From positions 1 through 20,711 of the forward strand of contig JAJXXM010000030.1 in NCBI GenBank assembly GCA_021781095.1: a stretch of DNA of 20,711 nucleotides, given 5' to 3'. This stretch comes from a bacterium. Its GTDB lineage: Bacteria; Eremiobacterota; Eremiobacteria; Baltobacterales; Baltobacteraceae. The notes under the pieces were generated by a model. It did not search any database, was not told the origin of the DNA, and saw only the letters and a program-made list of their open reading frames with translations. The first letter of the stretch is position 1, and each line of letters begins with the position of its first letter. A program made the position numbers and the translations under genes. This document shows positions 1 through 8,060 of the stretch, in pieces.

Positions 1-1077
1 ATCGAAGGCGGCATGCATTTGCTGGGCTTCCGCACCGCGATCACCAACGCGGTGAACGGCTCGGCCCGCAAACGCAGCATCCTCAAAGATTCCGACGGTA
101 ACCTCTCCACCGACGATTGCATGGAAGGGCTCACCGCGGTCGTTTCGGTGAAACTCGCCGAACCGCAATTCGAAGGGCAAACGAAGACCAAGCTCGGCAA
201 CGCCAAAGTGCGCAGCATCGTCTACGGCCTGCTCAACGAGCGGCTCGAGTTCTTCTTCGAAGAGAACCCGAAATCGGCGCGCGCGATTATCGATAAATGC
301 ATGCAGGCCTCGCGGGCGCGCGAAGCGGCGAAGAAAGCGCGCGATCTCTCGCGCCGCAAAAACGCCCTCGAAGGCTCGGGGCTTCCCGGAAAACTCGTCG
401 ATTGCAAAAACCAAGATCCGCGCGAGAGCGAAATCTTTCTCGTCGAAGGCGATTCCGCGGGCGGCACGGCGAAGGGCGGCCGCGACCCCGACAAACAAGC
501 GATCCTTCCGCTGCGCGGCAAGATCATCAACGTCGAAAAGGCGCGCTTGGATAAAGTGCTTTCGAACGAAGAGATTCGGACGATGATTACCGCGTTGGGC
601 ACCGGCTTCGGCGACGAATTCGACGTCGGCAAGCTGCGCTACCACAAAGTGATCATCATGACCGACGCCGACGTCGACGGTTCGCACATCCGCACGTTGC
701 TGCTGACGTTCTTCTACCGGCAGATGAAACCGCTGATCGAACAGGGCTACGTCTACATCGCCCAGCCGCCGCTCTACGGTATTCGCAAAGGCAAGAAACA
801 GTGGTGGGCGTTTAACGAAACCGAACTCCGCGAGGTCTTCGCCGGCGCCGATCCCAAAGATTTCACCGTGCAGCAATACAAAGGCTTGGGTGAAATGGAT
901 GCCGAGCAGCTCGCCGAGACGACGATGGAGCCCGGGAATCGCCGGCTCGTCCGCATAGCGGTCGAGGATGCGGTGGAGGCGGAGCAGATTTTCGTCGATC
1001 TGATGGGCGATAAAGTGGAGTCGCGCAAGCAATATATTTTCGAATACGCGAAAAACGTAAAGGCGCTCGACCTCTAA
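1..1077 (+). CDS. gyrB: DNA gyrase subunit B, C-terminal part (5' end outside window)
   Basis: ATP-dependent type II topoisomerase subunit that introduces negative supercoils with GyrA. The frame is open from base 1 (I-E-G-G-M-H...) to the TAA at 1075-1077, so about 358 C-terminal residues are visible. Seen directly: the TOPRIM signature EGDSAGG, then [12 protein letters not shown], the metal-binding stretch [16 protein letters not shown], and the GyrB tail motif [13 protein letters not shown]. The ATPase domain lies upstream of the window. There is no large insertion between TOPRIM and the tail, unlike the gammaproteobacterial form. The gene ends 55 bp before the tamB ATG in the same direction, so co-transcription is possible. 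ParE is the main alternative; the IEGGMH and QYKGLGEM sequences suit either, and gyrB is favoured on general resemblance. Confidence 0.93.
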   Translation: MEGGMHLLGFRTAITNAVNGSARKRSILKDSDGNLSTDDCMEGLTAVVSVKLAEPQFEGQTKTKLGNAKVRSIVYGLLNERLEFFFEENPKSARAIIDKCMQASRAREAAKKARDLSRRKNALEGSGLPGKLVDCKNQDPRESEIFLVEGDSAGGTAKGGRDPDKQAILPLRGKIINVEKARLDKVLSNEEIRTMITALGTGFGDEFDVGKLRYHKVIIMTDADVDGSHIRTLLLTFFYRQMKPLIEQGYVYIAQPPLYGIRKGKKQWWAFNETELREVFAGADPKDFTVQQYKGLGEMDAEQLAETTMEPGNRRLVRIAVEDAVEAEQIFVDLMGDKVESRKQYIFEYAKNVKALDL

Positions 1078-1132
1078 GAATCGCCACGGCGGCGGGGGTG
1101 ACGCCTCTTCGGGGCGCATAGTGGGAAGAACG

Positions 1133-4100
1133 ATGCGCACGCGACTCGCCGTGCCTGCGGCCGCCCTCGTCCTCGTCGTCGCCCTCGCCATCGCGCGCGG
1201 TGCGGCGCTCGCTCGCATGGGCATCGAGGCGATCGGCTCGCTCGCGCTCGGCGGGAGCCTCAGCATCGCCTCGCTCGACCGTTCGGGGAGCACCTACGAT
1301 TTTCGCGATCTCCGGTTCGCGCGCGACGGCATCGTTATCGCACGGATCGCCGACCTGCGGGTGCGCTTCCGCCTGCGCGACCTGCTCCCGACGAGCCGGC
1401 ACCGCTTCGGCATCAGCGCCATCGAGGTGACGAAGCCGCGCATCGCGCTCGTCCGGCTCGCCGCCGGCGGTTACGCGCTGCCGCGATTCTCCATTCCGAA
1501 CGAAAGCTACCCGCATCCGCCCAATCGCGTGCCGGTCGCCTTCACGCTGCGGGTGCGCGATGGAGCGTTCACCTTCGCCGATACGCACGGCAACGCGCTG
1601 CGCGTCGGCGGCATCAGCGCCGACGGCCGCTTCGATTCCGCCGCTCGCAGCGTGCTGCACGGCTCGGGGCGCATTCTCGGGGCGGGTGGCTCGAACGTCG
1701 TGTTTCGCGGCGGCGCCGATGAATCGCTCGGCGTGACGCGCTACCGGTTGGCGGCGCGCTCGCTTCCGCTCGTCGCTCCGCTTCGCGCGCTGCTCGGCCC
1801 CGGTTCGAGCGTGCAGCTGCGCGCGGGAACCGCGCAGCATCTTCGCGCGACGCTCTACGCGATCGGCGTGCATGGCCGCTACCACCTCGATGCGCGCGCG
1901 CGGGTGCTCGGCGGATCGCTCCAGGTTCCCGGGCTCGCAGCGCCGATCGATCGCCTCGCGGGTTCCGTCGCGCTCCGCGAAGACGGGCTCTATATTGCGC
2001 ACGCCGCCGGCGAGCTCGCCGGAATACCGGCGGTCGCGACCGGCAGCATCTTCGATTGGGCGGCGCCGCAGCTGCAGATCGCGCTCTCGGCGCGCGGCCG
2101 CGCCGCTGCGTTACCGGGTGCGCTCGCCTGGCTGCGCAAGCAGCCGTTGCACGGTGCCGTCGAGCTCGGTGCGCTCGTCGAAGGCCCGGTCGATGCGCCG
2201 GTGCTTCGGCTTCACCTGCGCTCGCCGGAGATGCGGTACGGAAGCTACGTCGGCGAGGGGGTCGACGTGCGCGCGATTTATAGCGATGGCCTCGTCGCGA
2301 TTACCCGCGCCGATGCACGATCCGGGCGCATGAACCTCTCGGTGCATGGAGTGCTTCACACCGGCGATCCCGTGCGCAGCGAACTGCTCGTGCACGGCAG
2401 CGGTGATGCCGCCGATCTGCCGGTTGTCGGCGAGGTGCTCGGGCGCGAACCGCTCCGTCTCGAAATCGCCCTGCAGGGTTCGGGCAGCTCCTTCGGCGCT
2501 TGGGGAAGCCTGCTCGCGCGCAACGATCCGCGGCGCGCGGGCGCGTTAATCGCGCTTGCGAGCGACGGGTCGGGATCGATCGCGCCGCTCTGGTTCCAGC
2601 GGGGGGCTTCCTCGCTCGCGGGCGCCTACGTGCGCCCGCCGCACGGCGGCGCCTCGCTCTGGCTCCGCGCCCGCGCGCTCGATCTGCACGAGCACCAACT
2701 CCCCGCACTGCCGGGGGCGCCGCCGTTGCCGCCGTTCTCGGGGCGGCTCGCACGGCTCGATCTCCTCGGCGGCGGGGCGGGGCGCGCCTTCGTCGGCTCC
2801 GCTTCGGCGCGCGGCTTCAGCATCGCCGGGGTGCCGTTCGACCGGCTCGACGTGGCGGCCTCAGGGGTGCTGCCGGAGGTCGCGCTGCAGCATCTCTCGG
2901 CGAGCGGGGCCTGGGGCTCGTTCGCCGGCCACGGCGCGCTCGAGGCGGAGCGCGTGGTGCTGCTTGGAGCGGCGCTCGTCCACCCCGGGCGCCTGCCCTT
3001 CCCCGCCAACGCTCAGCTCCAAGGTGCGTTGCAGGGGCCGATCGCCATCGCGCTCGCTCCGGGATCGCTCGAGATCGGCAGCGCGGGGATGGCCGGCGAG
3101 GGATTTCGCGTCCAGGGGGTGCCCGTCACCCGGCTCGCAGGGGCGGCGGGGTATAACGGCAGCGAGCTCACCCTCCACGGCGTCGCGGCGAAGCTCGCCG
3201 GCGGCGAGGCCTACGGCTCGGGAACCCTTGCGGTCGGCCCCGGGAGCGATGCCGTCTCGCTCGTTGCGGCGCAGATTTCGGCGAAGCCGTTTCAGCGCTT
3301 CGGGCTCCCGCTGCAGGCGGGGCGCCTCGGGGCGAACGGCGAGCTTGGCTTCGATGGCCGGGCGCTGAGTTACCACGGCGGGGTGGTGCTCTCGGGAGCG
3401 CGGAGCGGGCGCTTCACGCTCGGCGGCGTCGGCAACGTTCAATACGCGCTCGGCAACCTGCGCTTCTCGCAGGCGAACGGCGAGCTCTCCGGGGCGGTCG
3501 GTTCGATCGCGGGTTCGCTGCGGGGGATCGGCGGGAGCGACCCGCGGATCTCCGCGAGCGGCCAAATCGCCGCGGCGCCGATCGCTCCGCTGCTCGACGC
3601 GTTCTCGGTCGCTCACCCGCCGGTCGGCGGTGTCGTCGCCGGGAGCTTCACGCTCGGCGGCTCGCTGCGCGCACCGCTTGCGAATGCGACGCTCGTGGGG
3701 CTGGGGCTCCACTTTAACGGCCAGGGAATCCGCCGCGCGAGCGGCCGCATCGCGCTCTCGCAGCAGCGCATCGCGCTCGCGGGCGGGCGTTTGCTGGTCG
3801 GTTCGACGGCGACGAGCGCCGACGCGGCCTACGGCGATGCGGGGGCGCGGCTCGCGCTGCGAGCCCCCAACGCCGACCTGGAAGATTTCGACGATCTCTT
3901 CGATACCGGCGATACGCTCGCGGGGCGCGGCAGCGTCGCGTTCGCGCTGCGCAGCAACGCCAACGTTTTCAGCTCGCAAGGGAGCGCGCGCGTCGTCGGG
4001 CTGCGCGTGCGCAACCTCACACTCGGTGCCGCGAACGCGCGCTGGAATAGCGCGCGCAACGTCGTTACCGGCGTGGTAAGCGACGCGGGGCCGTTCGGTG

Positions 4101-6208
4101 CGCTCGCGGCGACCGGTAGCGTTGCGGCGCGCCCCGCGCCGAACTGGCGCTCGGGGTTGCTCCACGCGCGCTACGATCTGCGCGCGGCGCTCAGCGGCCT
4201 CGATTTGGCGACCTGGATTGCCGTGCTCGATCTGCCGCGCGTCCCGGTGACCGGCCGCGTCGATGCGACGCTGCTGCTGCAAGGCTCCTATCCGCATGCC
4301 CGCACGCAAGGGAGCGCGGCGCTCAGCGACGGCACGCTCTTCGGGCTGCCGGTCGAGAAGTTGACGGTCGCCGGGCAGAGCGACGGCAGCAACGTCGATT
4401 TGACCGCCTTCGATCTTGCGGCGCAGGGAATCGATGCGAGCGCGAGCGGGCGCTTCGGCTTCACCCCCGACGCGCCGATCGCGTTGCAGGGCGCGGCGCG
4501 TTCGAACGATCTCGCCGGCATGATCTCTCGGCTCGCTCATCTCAGCGCCCCCATCACGGGGCAGTTCGAGAGCACGTTTTCGATTGCGGGGACGCAGCGC
4601 AACCCGCGGTTCCGCGCCGGTTTCGACGGGCGCGCCGTGACGATTGAAGGCGTGCAGATTCCCAGCCTGTTCGGAGCGCTCGCCTATGCAAACGGGCGGC
4701 TCGATCTCCAGAACGCGGGCGCACGTTTCCTGCGCGGCCGCGTCGATCTCTCCGGCGAGCTGCCGATCCGGCTCACGCCGCTCGGGGTTGGCCCCGGGAA
4801 CGCGCCGGTCGACGCGAGCCTTACCGTGAGCGATCTTGACCCCGGCCTCGCCGCGCATTTCTTGGGGAACGGCAGCGAACTTGCGGGGCGGATCGATGGC
4901 GTCGGCCAGCTCGCGGGGCGACTCGACGATCCCACCTTGGCGGGGCGCTTCATGCTGCGCGACGGGAGCTACAAGAGCGATCTCGAGCGCGTTCCGCTGA
5001 CCGGCATCACCGGAACGCTCACCTTCGGGCGCAAGCACGCGCAGCTCGCGGGGTTGAGCGCTTTCGCAGGACCGGGGCGCATTCTCGGTTCGGGGATGCT
5101 CGATATCGGGGCGGGGGGTGCGATGAGTTACCATGCGCACCTTCAGGCGATCGATGCGACGCTCGATTCTCCGGTCTTCGGCGGCGGTGCGATCGATGCC
5201 GATCTTACACTCGCCGGGAAGGGCGGATCGCTCGCCACGCTGAGCGGAAAAGCGACGCTGCGCAACGGCGTGCTGCCATTCATGGCCTTTGCCGGCGCCG
5301 GAGCGATCGGCACCGGACACCTTCCGTTCGATCTCGCGTTCAACGTCGGGATTGCGTTGGGTTCGGGCGTGCGCGTACGCGGAAGTGGGTATGGCGCTGG
5401 GCTCGATATCGGCGCGACGGGGAGTGCGCTGCTCGCCGGAACGCTGCGCGCGCCGACGCTGCAGGGGCGATTTATTTCCACCGGCGGATCGCTCGTTTAC
5501 TTCGATCGATCGTTTCGCGTCGATAGCGCGACGCTGCGTTTTCAGGCGGTGAATGGCGTGATGCCGACGCTCACCGCTTCGGCCTCCGCGCAAGTGAGCA
5601 ACCCCGATCCCAATCGCGCGCGCAATCCCTTTGGGAGCGCAAAAGTGAGCATTGCGGTGCGCGGCCCGCTCGATGAACTCGACGTGCAGCTGAGCTCCGA
5701 GCCGAGTTATCCGCGCGAACAGATTCTCGCGCTGATCGCCCCGTTCGGCGGCGTTGTGGGATCGGCACAATCGTTTGGTGTGAACGCGGGCGCGCCGTCG
5801 GTTGGCGAGGAAGCATTCAATTTGCTCAACGCGCAGTTTTCTTCGGCGCTGCTCGGCCCGATCGAGAGCGCGCTCGGGCGCGGACTGGGGCTGAGCGACC
5901 TCAGCCTGAATCTCAGTTATACCGGCGGCGTCGCGGTCACCGCGCAGCGAATTCTCGGAAAGAAGTTTAGCGTCGCGTATTCGACGAGCTTTGGCACGAT
6001 TACGCGGCAATCGGTCTCGCTGCAGTTCGTCCCGAGCCGTCGCACGGTGGCGAGCCTCACGTTCTTCACCGTCATCGGCTCGCCGCAGCTGCTCAACAAC
6101 ACGTTTAGCGCCGGTTCGAACACGCTCTTCTACGGCACCGCATTGCCCGTCGGCGTCGCGCTCAACGGCACGAATGGGTTCAGTTTCACGCTCGAGCTGC
6201 GGCCGTGA
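1133..6208 (+). CDS. tamB: TamB/DUF490-family translocation and assembly module protein
   Basis: Large periplasm-spanning protein of the AsmA/TamB superfamily. Family members form a hydrophobic groove between inner and outer membranes and act in outer-membrane protein assembly or lipid transport. Seen: an N-terminal signal-anchor (MRTRLAVPAAALVLVVALA), about 1,500 residues of repetitive Gly/Ala/Leu-rich beta-strand sequence, and a C-terminal DUF490-like region ending FSFTLELRP. In that region the stretch LGKKFSVAYSTSFGTITRQS resembles other TamB C-termini. At 1,691 aa it is longer than E. coli TamB (about 1,260 aa). The ATG at 1133 is preferred because GGGAAGAA lies just upstream; a GTG at 1121 in the same frame is possible. 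No tamA/BamA-like partner lies in the window. A decayed second copy of its last 80 codons is at 18972-19210. The antisense strand is open for long stretches only because of base composition. Confidence 0.85.
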   Translation: MRTRLAVPAAALVLVVALAIARGAALARMGIEAIGSLALGGSLSIASLDRSGSTYDFRDLRFARDGIVIARIADLRVRFRLRDLLPTSRHRFGISAIEVTKPRIALVRLAAGGYALPRFSIPNESYPHPPNRVPVAFTLRVRDGAFTFADTHGNALRVGGISADGRFDSAARSVLHGSGRILGAGGSNVVFRGGADESLGVTRYRLAARSLPLVAPLRALLGPGSSVQLRAGTAQHLRATLYAIGVHGRYHLDARARVLGGSLQVPGLAAPIDRLAGSVALREDGLYIAHAAGELAGIPAVATGSIFDWAAPQLQIALSARGRAAALPGALAWLRKQPLHGAVELGALVEGPVDAPVLRLHLRSPEMRYGSYVGEGVDVRAIYSDGLVAITRADARSGRMNLSVHGVLHTGDPVRSELLVHGSGDAADLPVVGEVLGREPLRLEIALQGSGSSFGAWGSLLARNDPRRAGALIALASDGSGSIAPLWFQRGASSLAGAYVRPPHGGASLWLRARALDLHEHQLPALPGAPPLPPFSGRLARLDLLGGGAGRAFVGSASARGFSIAGVPFDRLDVAASGVLPEVALQHLSASGAWGSFAGHGALEAERVVLLGAALVHPGRLPFPANAQLQGALQGPIAIALAPGSLEIGSAGMAGEGFRVQGVPVTRLAGAAGYNGSELTLHGVAAKLAGGEAYGSGTLAVGPGSDAVSLVAAQISAKPFQRFGLPLQAGRLGANGELGFDGRALSYHGGVVLSGARSGRFTLGGVGNVQYALGNLRFSQANGELSGAVGSIAGSLRGIGGSDPRISASGQIAAAPIAPLLDAFSVAHPPVGGVVAGSFTLGGSLRAPLANATLVGLGLHFNGQGIRRASGRIALSQQRIALAGGRLLVGSTATSADAAYGDAGARLALRAPNADLEDFDDLFDTGDTLAGRGSVAFALRSNANVFSSQGSARVVGLRVRNLTLGAANARWNSARNVVTGVVSDAGPFGALAATGSVAARPAPNWRSGLLHARYDLRAALSGLDLATWIAVLDLPRVPVTGRVDATLLLQGSYPHARTQGSAALSDGTLFGLPVEKLTVAGQSDGSNVDLTAFDLAAQGIDASASGRFGFTPDAPIALQGAARSNDLAGMISRLAHLSAPITGQFESTFSIAGTQRNPRFRAGFDGRAVTIEGVQIPSLFGALAYANGRLDLQNAGARFLRGRVDLSGELPIRLTPLGVGPGNAPVDASLTVSDLDPGLAAHFLGNGSELAGRIDGVGQLAGRLDDPTLAGRFMLRDGSYKSDLERVPLTGITGTLTFGRKHAQLAGLSAFAGPGRILGSGMLDIGAGGAMSYHAHLQAIDATLDSPVFGGGAIDADLTLAGKGGSLATLSGKATLRNGVLPFMAFAGAGAIGTGHLPFDLAFNVGIALGSGVRVRGSGYGAGLDIGATGSALLAGTLRAPTLQGRFISTGGSLVYFDRSFRVDSATLRFQAVNGVMPTLTASASAQVSNPDPNRARNPFGSAKVSIAVRGPLDELDVQLSSEPSYPREQILALIAPFGGVVGSAQSFGVNAGAPSVGEEAFNLLNAQFSSALLGPIESALGRGLGLSDLSLNLSYTGGVAVTAQRILGKKFSVAYSTSFGTITRQSVSLQFVPSRRTVASLTFFTVIGSPQLLNNTFSAGSNTLFYGTALPVGVALNGTNGFSFTLELRP

Positions 6209-6251
6209 TGCGGAGGCAGAAGAAATGGAGCCCGTCGATGGGGAGCGATGA

Positions 6252-6279
6252 ACGGGTTCGATTCCCGTTGGCGCTACCA
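6252..6279 (+). pseudogene. tRNA 3'-end fragment (T-arm, acceptor 3' strand, CCA)
   Basis: T-stem ACGGG, loop TTCGATT, stem CCCGT, acceptor strand TGGCGCT, discriminator A and CCA are all present, followed by a strong hairpin as after a real tRNA. No matching 5' acceptor strand (AGCGCCA or a wobble variant), D-arm or anticodon arm could be found in 6180-6251, where tamB ends. I therefore call it a fragment. Bases 6257-6278 are the attachment core, and the final A of CCA and the terminator come from the element side. Confidence 0.55.
6257..6278 (+). repeat. attL: left copy of the 22-bp attachment core
   Basis: This copy is identical over 22 bases to 17137-17158, in direct orientation (it begins TTCGATTCCCG and ends GGCGCTACC). 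Flanks differ immediately: GGG before and AAAT after here, AGA before and GCAT after at the right copy. A tRNA-3'-end core next to a tyrosine integrase gene is the usual signature of site-specific integration. Confidence 0.88.
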
Positions 6280-7498
6280 AATAACGCCCCGTTTTCCGGG
6301 GCGTTTTCTTTTGCTCGGTTGTTTTGTGCCACCGTTGTGGCACGGGTGACTTTGCGCCAGCGACGGCCTGCCCGAGCAGTGCAGCGATCCGTGCCGCTGC
6401 GTCGGCCTGCAACGCGTCTATGGCGTGGATGTATATCCGCGAGGTGATTGCGACCGATTCATGCCCGAGGGCGCGTGAAACCGTTTGCAGATCGACGCCC
6501 GAGGCAAGCGCAAGCGTTCCGAACGAATGACGCAGGTCGTGGAAGCGCACGTGCGGCAGTTTCGCGCTCTTTACGAAGCGAGCGAAGGCCAAGGAGAACG
6601 CTCCCGGTTCCCATGGCAATCCGTCGCGACGCACGAACACCCAATCGTGTTCGTTGAGCGTGCGGCCGCGCAGCTCTTCTTGTCGCTTACGTTCGTCACG
6701 TAGTACGTCCATAACGAATAGCGGAAGTGCTATCGTTCGCGCGCTGCGTGCGGTCTTCGGTGGCTTTGTGCGCGTGACGCCCCCCACCGTTTCAATGGAA
6801 CGACGCACGGTTAGGCGACCAGCAACGAAGTCGATGTAGGACCAACGCAGCCCCAGTAGCTCGCCACGGGGCCGACCCGTGCCGATTGCGACCGCAATCA
6901 CCGCTTGCAGATCGCTGCCCTGTGCGGCTTTGAGTAACTTTGCAACACCGGTCGATTCCAGAGCGCGCATCACTTTGCGCTCATAACGCGGCGGCTCAAC
7001 TGCATCTGCGACATTGCGGACGAGCGTTCCCATCTTTACGCCCCATCGCAGCAGCGTCCGCAAGGTGCTGAACACGTGCGCGACCGTACGCGGCGAGAGC
7101 GCGCCATGCTCCTTGTCGTTACGCTTGCCGTGTTTCCACGCCGCGAGTGCAGCTTCGACGTGCGCGGGGCGCAGCTGCTCTGCACGTAGCGATCCGAGCG
7201 AGGGCGCGATATAGAGGCGCACATGCGCGGCGTAACACGCGTAGGTCCGCGCCGTCACGCGATGTTCAGTCGAATCGAGCCAACGCTGCGCGAGAGCTGC
7301 AACTGCGACGCGCGCGCCATCCGCGTGCCCGCCCGTTTCAACTTCACGTAACCGGTCACGCAAGCGACGCTGCGCTTCCGCTTTCCTTCCGCGCACGGTC
7401 TCGCGGCGCTGCCGCCGCTTGCCGTTTGTATCGCGCGGTAGCTCCGCTCGCAGATGCCATGTTTTGTCCACACGACCGCGAGTAATATAGCCTTTCAC
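6257..7498 (-). CDS. int: Tyrosine site-specific recombinase (integrase); reading frame crosses the att core
   Basis: Catalyses integration and excision of the island at the tRNA-like core. The GTG start at 7498 overlaps the xis stop as GTGA, suggesting translational coupling. An N-terminal arm-binding region (residues 1-60) precedes a SAM-like core-binding domain (65-150) and the catalytic domain (about 175-370). Catalytic residues seen: K248 (PPKTARSARTI), H320 and R323 (HDLRHSFGTLA), H346 (LGHES) and Y356 (SRIYIHA). The usual TGxRxGE motif reads TGRPRGE, so proline sits where catalytic Arg I is expected, with R209 and R211 beside it. Coordinates stop at the core edge (codon 414) because the integrated form has no stop: the frame continues antisense through tamB to 2861. 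In the reconstructed circle it would end seven codons later at a TAG (17115-17113), giving 421 aa. Confidence 0.88.
6283..6310 (+). terminator. Rho-independent terminator after the tRNA-like tail
   Basis: A nine-base-pair stem, AACGCCCCG (6283-6291) with CGGGGCGTT (6297-6305), has a five-base loop and runs into a T-rich tract TTTTCTTTT. On the plus strand it would end tamB or tRNA-region transcription. It also lies inside the minus-strand integrase frame (about codons 399-405). There its trailing sequence is the weaker TTATTTGG. Confidence 0.8.
6330..6345 (+). repeat. Left copy of 16-bp subterminal repeat (candidate integrase arm site)
   Basis: CACCGTTGTGGCACGG is identical to 17003-17018 in the same orientation. 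This copy is also part of an inverted repeat, GTGCCAC-CGTT-GTGGCAC. It lies about 50 bp inside the left core, within the 3' coding part of the integrase gene. Spacing on both sides of the core would suit arm-type binding sites for the N-terminal domain of the integrase; that role is inferred. Confidence 0.6.
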
Positions 7499-7710
7499 CG
7501 CTCTTCACGCCCGGTATTCGGCGCGAGGCCTAGGAACACATCGAGCGCTTTCTTCGTCACGACGATCCGGCGAGTGGTCACACGAATCGACGGCAAGCGC
7601 CCCGATGCGATCAGCTCGTACGTCGCGTTGCGCCCGATGCCGAGCACATGCTGCACTTCGCGCACAGTCAATACATCGCGCGCAACTACGAGTGATGAAG
7701 AGTCATTCAT
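7495..7710 (-). CDS. xis: Excisionase-like helix-turn-helix protein (MerR/HTH_17 type)
   Basis: This small 71-residue DNA-binding protein has the winged-helix excisionase pattern: LTVREVQHVLGIGRNATYEL forms the helix-turn-helix (residues 14-33), followed by SGRLPSIRVTTRRIVVTKKAL as the wing and recognition end. Family members bend att DNA to favour excision and may repress the int promoter. The ATG at 7710 is preceded on the minus strand by GGAAA with about seven bases of spacing. Its TGA overlaps the integrase GTG by four bases, so the two form a coupled xis-int operon. A perfect -10 (TATAAT) lies about 100 bp upstream. A regulatory rather than excisive role cannot be excluded. Confidence 0.78.
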   Translation of the reverse strand: MNDSSSLVVARDVLTVREVQHVLGIGRNATYELIASGRLPSIRVTTRRIVVTKKALDVFLGLAPNTGREER

Positions 7711-7811
7711 CTTGCCGTTTCCAAAAATGAAACCCCCGCAACGCTCTCGTTGCAGGGCAGTTTCACGCGCATTAAATTGCGGGCGAAAGTCGAATATGAA
7801 TCGCTACGCCA

Positions 7812-7840
7812 ATTATATCGCAGGAACGGCTTTGTATGCA
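7812..7840 (-). promoter_or_regulatory. Candidate promoter of xis-int
   Basis: The minus strand reads TATAAT at 7817-7812, a perfect -10. The -35 at 17-bp spacing is poor (TGCATA, 7840-7835), so activation or weak basal activity is likely. The leader to the xis ATG would be about 95 bases and contains the 7738-7753 hairpin. Confidence 0.35.
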
Positions 7841-7860
7841 GTCCGACGTTCGATTCATTT

Positions 7861-7924
7861 TAGCAGCCGCGCCCAGGGCTCGCTGTGCTCGGCCATATCG
7901 GGCAAACCCTGGACCCGGCTGCTA
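7861..7924. repeat. Long imperfect inverted repeat in the xis-abiEii gap
   Basis: TAGCAGCCG (7861-7869) pairs perfectly with CGGCTGCTA (7916-7924). After a three-by-three internal loop, CCAGGG (7873-7878) pairs with CCCTGG (7907-7912). The 28-base apical part can form a further short stem with one G-T pair (GCTCG with CGGGC). It could be a structured RNA, a replication or transfer site, or a regulatory hairpin; nothing decides between these. Confidence 0.5.
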
Positions 7925-8002
7925 CGCTGCAGTGAACCCGGCCTCCATGCTGCACTACGCAAGAACCGCACCGATTTGCGATTTTTCACGACGCAAGCCG
8001 GT

Positions 8003-8060
8003 GGCTGTGCGTACAAACGCACAGCCAGAGAGCGGGGTCGCGCGGCTTCTGGCCCCGCTC
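8003..8060 (-). terminator. Tandem hairpins at the end of the AbiE operon
   Basis: In minus-strand order, the first hairpin is GAGCGGGG/CCCCGCTC (8060-8053 with 8037-8030), overlapping the abiEii stop codon. The second is a perfect ten-pair stem, GGCTGTGCGT/ACGCACAGCC (8003-8012 with 8017-8026), with a four-base loop. Neither is followed by a T tract, so this is a transcript end or RNA-protecting structure rather than a textbook terminator. Confidence 0.45.

Larger units (their letters stand above)
7711..8058. other. Gene-free, hairpin-rich region between xis and abiEii
   Basis: No credible gene is seen in these 348 bp, which separate the xis-int operon from the tail of the AbiE operon (both minus strand). 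They hold a small hairpin at 7738-7753 (GCAACG-CTCT-CGTTGC), a candidate xis-int promoter near 7812, a long imperfect inverted repeat at 7861-7924 and a perfect ten-pair hairpin at 8003-8026. Open frames here have no ribosome-binding site and no family resemblance. Confidence 0.6.

Noticed and set aside
863..2002. Minus-strand open frame across the gyrB-tamB junction
   Set aside because: Low-complexity Arg-rich product opposite two well-supported genes; an artefact of base composition.
2861..6256. Long open frame antisense to tamB, continuous with the integrase
   Set aside because: Its sequence is Arg/Glu/Ala-rich with no domain resemblance, and several antisense frames here are open because of GC bias. 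It matters only as the run-on of the integrase frame.
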